A stretch of DNA of 64,000 nucleotides. It comes from Ephydatia muelleri (lineage: Eukaryota; Porifera; Demospongiae; Spongillida; Spongillidae). The position numbers and the translations under genes were made by a program. Under the pieces are notes generated by a model. That model was not told the origin of the DNA and made no database searches. It saw nothing but the letters and a program-made list of their open reading frames with translations. Where the stretch lies: assembly GCA_013339895.1 (NCBI GenBank), contig JABACO010000016.1, positions 2,135,767 through 2,199,766 on the forward strand, given 5' to 3'. Position 1 is the first letter of the stretch. Each line of letters opens with the position of its first letter. Below are positions 57,600 through 64,000 of the stretch, in pieces.

Positions 57600-59171
57600 A
57601 TTAACATGTAAATTCTTCAGTTTTTTCCCCCTGAGAAGCAAATCTGTCAGCAACGTCGAAGCCCTCTTCCCACGTCACATACTGTACGCGTGCCGTACTC
57701 GTAGGCCTATGCTGAAATTCACAACTCGACTCGAGTCCGAGGCTTGAGCCGGCGCTAGTGCTGTTATGATCAATCACTTCAAGAATTAGTATACACATGC
57801 ACGATGCTGATCTCGGCTGGTAGGGCCTATGCCCTACCAGGCCCTACCGCGTATACCGTAGGTACGCCACAGATATAAGGCGAAAAACTAATAACTAATT
57901 GTAAAAGTTAATTAGCTGATTTAATAACGTGCTAAAATATCAACGGTTAAATATTTTTTAATCACAAATCTAATGACAACAATGTCCACGGACATGGGAT
58001 GATGCAACCATAGCATAACGACGATGAGACTGTGCTTCACAGTGCATATGATATTTATCAGATTAGGTAAACCACTACTAGCACATTGCTCACTAAACAC
58101 AACATACGGTCATAACAAGCCGATTAGTACTAAGTTTTAGGATTTCCAAAACCATCATCTCTGGGTTCAACACGTACAGCGTTCTCCCATACCCCCTTCT
58201 GGCCTCGCCCCCTAATTAATTATTCACACATAACAATCCCCTGACTGATCAACCTGGTGTTGTTGTATAGTCCTTCCTATAACTCAAGGTTTAAAGAAGT
58301 ATTCATATCGTACATTAAGGTGAAGGAAACACATCCCATGAGCAGAGGACATTGTCTTCTCTTCTTGACTACAAAGCTTTTACACATATGATAGTCACAT
58401 GATTACAGCAGCCGCTGCTGAACACTTACAATCCACACATAGGTTGATAACAGCCCCCTCCAGTTGAACATGCACTGTCAACACTACAGTCCTCTGGCTG
58501 AACACACACTGTCAACACTCATAGGTTGACACCCATCTGGCTGGACAGGTTGACAATCAGCCCACAGCTAATTTTCACCATCAATGAACACCCAACATTG
58601 TTGATAAGGCAATAGTTCATAGTAGTCATGCAGTCATTCTTTTGACCCAGGTCAAAAAATGGTGGGCTTGATGATGTAAATGCACCCATTCTATGAATAG
58701 GTAACAGGCTTTGAGTATGTCAATTCTATGAATAGGAGACTCTTATAAGTGTTTTGGACTCAACTTAAAGGACTTGGCTGACCTCTCTTCACCAGCATCT
58801 GTCTCAACGCAACAACAACCATCTCATGGATAATGGTAGTTGTAACATGTCAGCCATGCATTTTATTTGGGGACAAGGACAAATAAATGAACGGTCCATC
58901 TGCTACTGCGCCCGGCGGTCATTTCTATAACATGTGGTAGACATTTCGCAGATATCATGAATTGATGCACACCATGAATCTGCGCGGAGTACTTAACTGC
59001 GAATCGGATGCCCACGAATTCACTAAACATACAATGCTCGAACCATGGGCCTTAAGTGGAATGAAGCGCGGGAACGTTACATGTACACGTAAATTAAGTT
59101 GTATCTGCACGCGATGCAGATTAAAGTTCAACGCGTGTTGTTAACCAGCGGTGTGCGTGTGCTTTATCACA
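57600..59171. other. Upstream region of the GABA-B-like gene; no gene recognised
   Basis: Mostly AT-rich. It contains a small imperfect palindrome (tagggcctatgcccta, 57820-57835) and degenerate direct repeats around gttgacaacagc/actgtcaacact (58440-58560). No supportable promoter box. Confidence 0.4.
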
Positions 59172-62100
59172 ATGGAAGGTCGTATGCTTGTCACAGTACT
59201 GTTTGTCGCAGTGGTTTGGTGCTGGCTTGCGGACACACGGTCGCTGCATATCCAAGGATTTGTACCGGGACAAAATCCGATTTTGTCATCGCCATATGTG
59301 GGTCCAGCCGCGTGCATGGCCATAGACGATATTAACAGAAAATCCGTACTTCCGAATTATCATCTAACGATGAATATCAGCGACTCAAAGGTACGTTCGA
59401 CGGATTAGCATAGCTCTTGTGCGCATGTATACCACCGTATTTCTATGTATACCACCGTATTTCTATTCACTTTGATACACAGTGCGATATGGCCGAAGGA
59501 ATTTGGAGATTGATCGAGGCAGTTATCACTAGCAAACCAAACCAGGAGCAGATCCCCGTTATGTTTTTTGGAGGCGGATGTAGCGTTTCTAGTGTGCCCC
59601 TGGCTGCACTAACGGGGTCCTTTTACAATGCAACTCAGGTTTGTCGTGAAATGGTCATTGGGAGGAGGGGAGGAGAGAGGGGGAATGGGGGGGAGGGGGA
59701 GGAGGGGGAGGGGAGAGAGGGGGAATGGGGAGGGAGGGGGAATGGGGGAGTGGATGGGGAGGGAAGGAGAGAGGGGTGGGAATAGGAGAGGAGGGGGAGA
59801 AGTGGGGGGGAGGGAAGAGAGAGAGGGGGAATAAAAGGAATGAGAACCAATGTATCATATGTTTGTGCATGTGCATATGTGTGTTTTTGTTGGATGTGCA
59901 GGATTTGACATGTACTGTAATAAATACTCTAATGCACAGAATGCATGGCAATTAATGAATAGCATCACAGTACAAGTCCCATATGGGATTATTTCCGGAA
60001 CTAAGGCATGTTTTTTTAAGATTTCAATTTTTTTAATTTTCTAGAAGTCTGAAATGTCCTCTACACATTGCTTTTTACGCACTGAGAATTGGAGTATCTG
60101 TCATGGGAGTTGTAAGGCTCTGAATTTTTAATCAGCCATACATTTAAACACATGGCGTTGCATTTCTATTGCGTGTACTGGAAATTTTATAATGTATGAG
60201 TTAGATCCCTTTTCGCGGAATCAATCCCATATGTCGAATGACGCTGACCATGTTTAAAACGCAAGATGCAAGCAGTTCACACAACTTCGAGGGAACATAA
60301 ATCATAGAGTCAAATACTAAGGAGAAGGATGTATTCATGCCACAGTGGTCACATCTTTCAACATTTGTATTTTATCTTTGTAGGTATCATTTGGTGCAAC
60401 ATCACCTGCTCTTTCGGATCGAGAAAGATTTCCAAAGTTCTTCCGAACAATTCCTTCTGAAATCACAGGTAACAGTCTAAGATTTGCAATAATGGAACTA
60501 TTCAATTGGACAAGAGTTGCCACAATTCATCAGACTGAAGAAATTTTTTCAATGGTAAGTGTAGAAAGCTTCTGTGCAAATGTGGTAGTCAATTGATTTA
60601 GATAAGTCACAAAGCAGTACCTGTATGGAACATGGTATATCTAACACCTGGTCTAATGTCTGTACACTGTCCTCAGTGTAGCAATGGTATATCATGACAA
60701 CCTGCTTCCCAGAAAAATTTCTCATACTTAATAGACACAACAAACTAGTCATGTTCAATACTGCAGTAGCTTAAATCATTTCTGGGTCTTTTATGAGCTT
60801 TAAGTAAAACGTACAACGCAATTTGATATCCTTTTTAGTTCGTAGAAATAGATCTAGTTCAAACTATTAATGACTCATGAATCAGTCCAAAATACTAACT
60901 ATGTTTAGTAACCTTGTACAATAACCCAGGAAGTGAGTAGGTGTGGGGAGATTTTAATGAGTTACTTGTATCAGTGTCCCTCTTTTAAAAAACAAAACAA
61001 AAACGAGTGATGATGACTGTAATGTTTCAGGCACTGTTGCAATAGTACTCATGCTTGACCTTCACACCTGTTGATATGGCAAAGAATAACCTGCATGAGT
61101 ATATCAATATTGCTGTTCTTATTCCTCACTTGACTCTTGCATCCATCTCCCACCCTCTCATTCAGACAAGTGACAACTTCAGGGCTACGTATAATGCATT
61201 ATTCAGTGATTTAACCACAAACAATAAAACATCTGCCAAGAGAGATGAAACTAATTTTATTGCAAGAAGTTTCACTGATGATCCATCAATTCCTCTTCAA
61301 CAGATTCATGTAAGCTCACAGTTGTAGCATCTTAGGGTCTGTTATTTACTGCACACACCATGTTCATTGTCGACAAGCTTCATATAGATAGTGGTTTAGG
61401 TGATTGAATGTCTATATGAGCAGAGTTCATCGGGCACATATTCCCTTGTAGCGTTTTGTGTTACTGGTGAACTCTAATGGTACTTTGCATCAATGTGGAA
61501 ACTGTAAATGACCATTTAGGGGATGTGGTTGTGTATGAATGTCTATATTTGTTGGCACCTTGGTCCATTAGGATGCTGATATTCGTATCATTCATGCCTG
61601 GATGTATGAAAAAAAAGCAATTGTGGTATTGTGTGAGGTGAGTGATTAAAATGCGGAAGCATGAATAATGAAAGATGAACTTGCAGGCAATTAGAAAAGG
61701 ACTAACTTCAAGAAATCATCTGTGGATCATTCCTGGATGGTACACACAAGGCTGGTGGAAAACAGTTGAGAAAGATACCAATGGAAAATGCACATTGAAG
61801 CAGGTTGGGTTAATTAGAATGTGCCAATCTTTTACAGCTGAAATGCTAAACACAGTTGACATAATGCATGCATGCTGTGAAGTGTGCATATTGTTAATAT
61901 TTGTTACATGTGCTAGGATTGGATACATTGACCAACAATATAGAATATAATAGACAACGAGGTTGTGCTGAAATTTTTAAATGGAATTGCTTTTGGATTC
62001 ATGTAATGAAAGTGAAAGCATTGAATAATAGATGAATTTTTGCATTCTCTATGCAAATAGGAAAGTGATGGATGTAATTGTGCATAGTGAGTGCAAAAAA

Positions 62101-64000
62101 TCAGTTGTGTGGTAGTAGTGTGTTGCACAAGACAGGACGTCACCTATCTGTTCAATGTTTTCACTTTCCATGACACTTTTGTACTTTTCTCTCAGATAGA
62201 GGAAGTATTGTTATACTCACTGGGGGTAGCGTACTACAGCTACCCAGAAGACCCCAATTTTCATGGAATATCAGGACATGTACGTGGTTGTCCAATGAAT
62301 TTATTTGTATTTTGTATGTTGTCCTACCAGTCTGCATTTATATTGCGTGCAGTAATCTAGTTTGTATTTAAGAATAAATTATCTGCACGATATCATTTCA
62401 GCGACAATAGTAGCAGTCTAAAATTTTTAACTGCAGGGCATGGACATCATCAAGCTTTGTGAGTATTTGCATGTACTCTTATGCCTTTGTATTGTGCATA
62501 ACTTTATAATTTGTTAATGGGACTTCACAAATTGCATCAGGTCAGGGCTCACAAGAAGCGATGTTTGGTTTTTGAGAGCTGGACTGCATTCATGTCATGT
62601 TTAACAATTTCAAGAACTGTGCTAATTGCTATGTTGTCCTCCACGCATTGTGTTTTGTGATCGCTAGGATAATGCCTCATTTGTAACAAACTATTGCAAG
62701 TACCTGGCAACATACATGAACATGGAAAGGGCAAACATTTTGGAAACCTGTCGTTCCTGTTCCTGCTTGAAGCCTGCTGCAGAGTACGATACCCAACTTT
62801 GCTTCTTACACAAGCATCCATACATAACACTTGCCTATGATGCTCTGTGGGCTATTGCTCTGGCTTTGAGGACAGCAGAAGAGAACCTGACCACTAACTT
62901 CCCACCACTGTCATTGGCAAACTTCAGCTATGGCAACCCCATCATTACTGAAGCCATATTTAGTGCTGTCCAACAGAACAAGTTCGTTGGAGTTTCTGTA
63001 AGTTGTTCTCATATAGTGCTATAATGCCTAGTACGTTTGAATGCAGTTGGGCTAAAACTGATTTTCTGCTTCTTATGATTGTATCTATATATCCTTAAGT
63101 AACCGATGAAGAAAAGTGGGGGAGGAGGGGAAGTTGGATGGGGTGCACAGGTAATAATATATTCTTGCGCTCACATTCGATTACAAGTACACACTTACAA
63201 ATTAGTATAAAGGAATAGGCATGTAATGACATGCAAATACACCAACATGAGGGAAATATTTGCAGTAAGGAGATAGGTTCAACTGACAAAGGTGAGACTG
63301 AAATGTAGTTAAATTTGGTGTTGTGATCAAGTGTCAGGCAGTGAGTTCCCATATATGAACGTTTCTCTGCTAAAAGAAGTGAAATGAAATTCATGATGGG
63401 GTAATGATCTGGATTGAAGCTTACACTTTACATATGTAGTGTCAGAAATTACAAGTGTGAATAATTTGTCATTTGATTGTGTGAGTAATTCAAATCTAAA
63501 TTGCTCGGGGGCTTTATTTCTTCGTTTGTTATTTATTTCGTTGTCACTAGGACTGATGGAAGGAAAAGAAACATAGATAAGCATTTAGTGTCGCAAAAAG
63601 CTATTTTGTACAACTAGATATCATCCAAAAAAATGATATCCAGTTATGTCATGCATTCGAACGGGGAAATACGTATTCAGATGCAGTTAGAAGTGCATGT
63701 TTTCTTATTTTTGCATTTGAATAGAGTAAAGTTGACACTAGTCTATTTAGTTTCATTTTGCATTGCTTTGTGCACTACAGGCGCAACATGATGTGTATTT
63801 TAATACCTACAGGGAAAGGTTGCCTTTGACACAAATGGTTCACGAACAGGAAATAATGCCCTCTATCAATACAGTGAGTTGTGGTGGTGCATTGGCTCTG
63901 GAGAAAGTATTTGTTTAAAAATACACTGCATAGCATGCAAGTATGTTTTGTTTCAAACATTAGTCACATGTGTGGATACTTTGCAGTCATGCCAGAAAAG
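59172..64000 (+). CDS. GABA-B-like class C receptor, extracellular domain exons (partial)
   Basis: Metabotropic receptor whose N-terminal Venus-flytrap domain binds a small ligand outside the cell. Exons 59172-59390, 59483-59638, 60384-60554, 61166-61309, 61572-61637, 61687-61803, 62196-62279, 62668-62997, 63813-63873 and the start of a tenth at 63987 all join in phase (nearly all phase 0). MEGRMLVTVLFVAVVWCWLA is a signal peptide; SLHIQGFVPGQN, MAIDDIN and MNISDSK open lobe 1. VSFGATSPALSDRERFPKFF with RTIPSE is the family hallmark. NWTRVATIHQTEEIFSM follows. LWIIPGWYTQGWWKTV is the GABA-B1-type GWYxxxWW motif. LAYDALWAIALALR and GVSGKVAFDTNGSR close the domain. The seven-helix part is beyond the window. 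Which ligand it binds cannot be told; sponges carry many such receptors. MITE A copy 4 lies in intron 2. Confidence 0.85.
59650..59830. repeat. Purine-rich (GGGGGA/GGGAGA) simple repeat in GABA-B-like intron 2
   Basis: Nearly pure G/A tract beginning a few bases after the exon 2 donor (59639). Confidence 0.85.
59985..60228. mobile_element. MITE family A, copy 4, in GABA-B-like intron 2
   Basis: The left end GGGATTATTTCCGGAAC and right end CCCTTTTCGCGGAATCAATCCC bracket 244 bp with the family's internal words (gtctgaaatgtcctctacac, actgagaattggagtatctg). ATAT flanks both ends. Confidence 0.75.

Noticed and set aside
56790..57611. Two identical 70-codon frames (MAWHIFQGYIVLFKE...) as duplicated genes
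   Set aside because: They lie wholly inside a terminal-inverted-repeat element and have no domain; identity is explained by the 600-bp duplication.
62434..62455. 22-nt candidate exon (GGCATGGACATCATCAAGCT...) between GABA-B-like exons 7 and 8
   Set aside because: It has good-looking splice borders, but including it shifts phase and creates a stop; exons 7 and 8 join in phase without it.

Overview
This is an intron-rich animal genome fragment. Spliceosomal GT-AG introns, a class C GPCR, an SV2-type transporter, a BAG1-like co-chaperone and two immunoglobulin-like domains in one secreted protein point to a metazoan. The retroelement families, and a GABA-B-like receptor of the kind greatly expanded in sponges, make a demosponge the best guess. 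That is inference from remembered family resemblance, not a search.

Layout. 1-5.5 kb holds the 5' end of a minus-strand gene (1-155) and a repeat field. 5.56-11.2 kb is an eight-exon SV2/SVOP-like transporter (+). 13.7-16.5 kb is a BAG1-like gene (+) with a fold-back element in its last intron. 17.3-18.4 kb is a small two-Ig-domain secreted protein (-), head-to-head with a seven-exon short-form RNase Z (ELAC1-like, 18.8-26.7 kb, +). One missing base in exon 6 of the RNase Z breaks its reading frame. 26.7-38.2 kb is mostly transposon debris: retroelement fragments with an R2-like RT-CCHC-endonuclease layout, and a three-deep nest of a fold-back element, a Merlin (IS1595-type) transposon and a TTAA-flanked insert. 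38.8-41.0 kb is a two-exon proteinase K-like subtilisin (+). 41.5-58 kb is again accessory: a decayed hAT transposase, a decayed sequence resembling the N-terminal RING/zinc region of RAG1, a Merlin-type transposase with its DDE core intact, a complete but eroded Ty3/Gypsy element with matching 5-bp target duplications, an internally deleted hAT element directly beside it, and a terminal-inverted-repeat element carrying a tandem duplication of about 600 bp. 59.2 kb to the end is the extracellular ligand-binding half of a GABA-B-like receptor (+), cut by the window edge.

The host genes do unrelated jobs (transport, Hsp70 regulation, tRNA 3' processing, proteolysis, signalling), so nothing here suggests an operon or a pathway cluster. 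The best arrangement candidate is the 430-bp divergent interval between the Ig gene and RNase Z. The window is unusually rich in long microsatellites, purine minisatellites and poly(G)/poly(C) runs, many of them inside introns. Exon coordinates come from hand-read splice signals and phase matching. Where phases do not match I say so.
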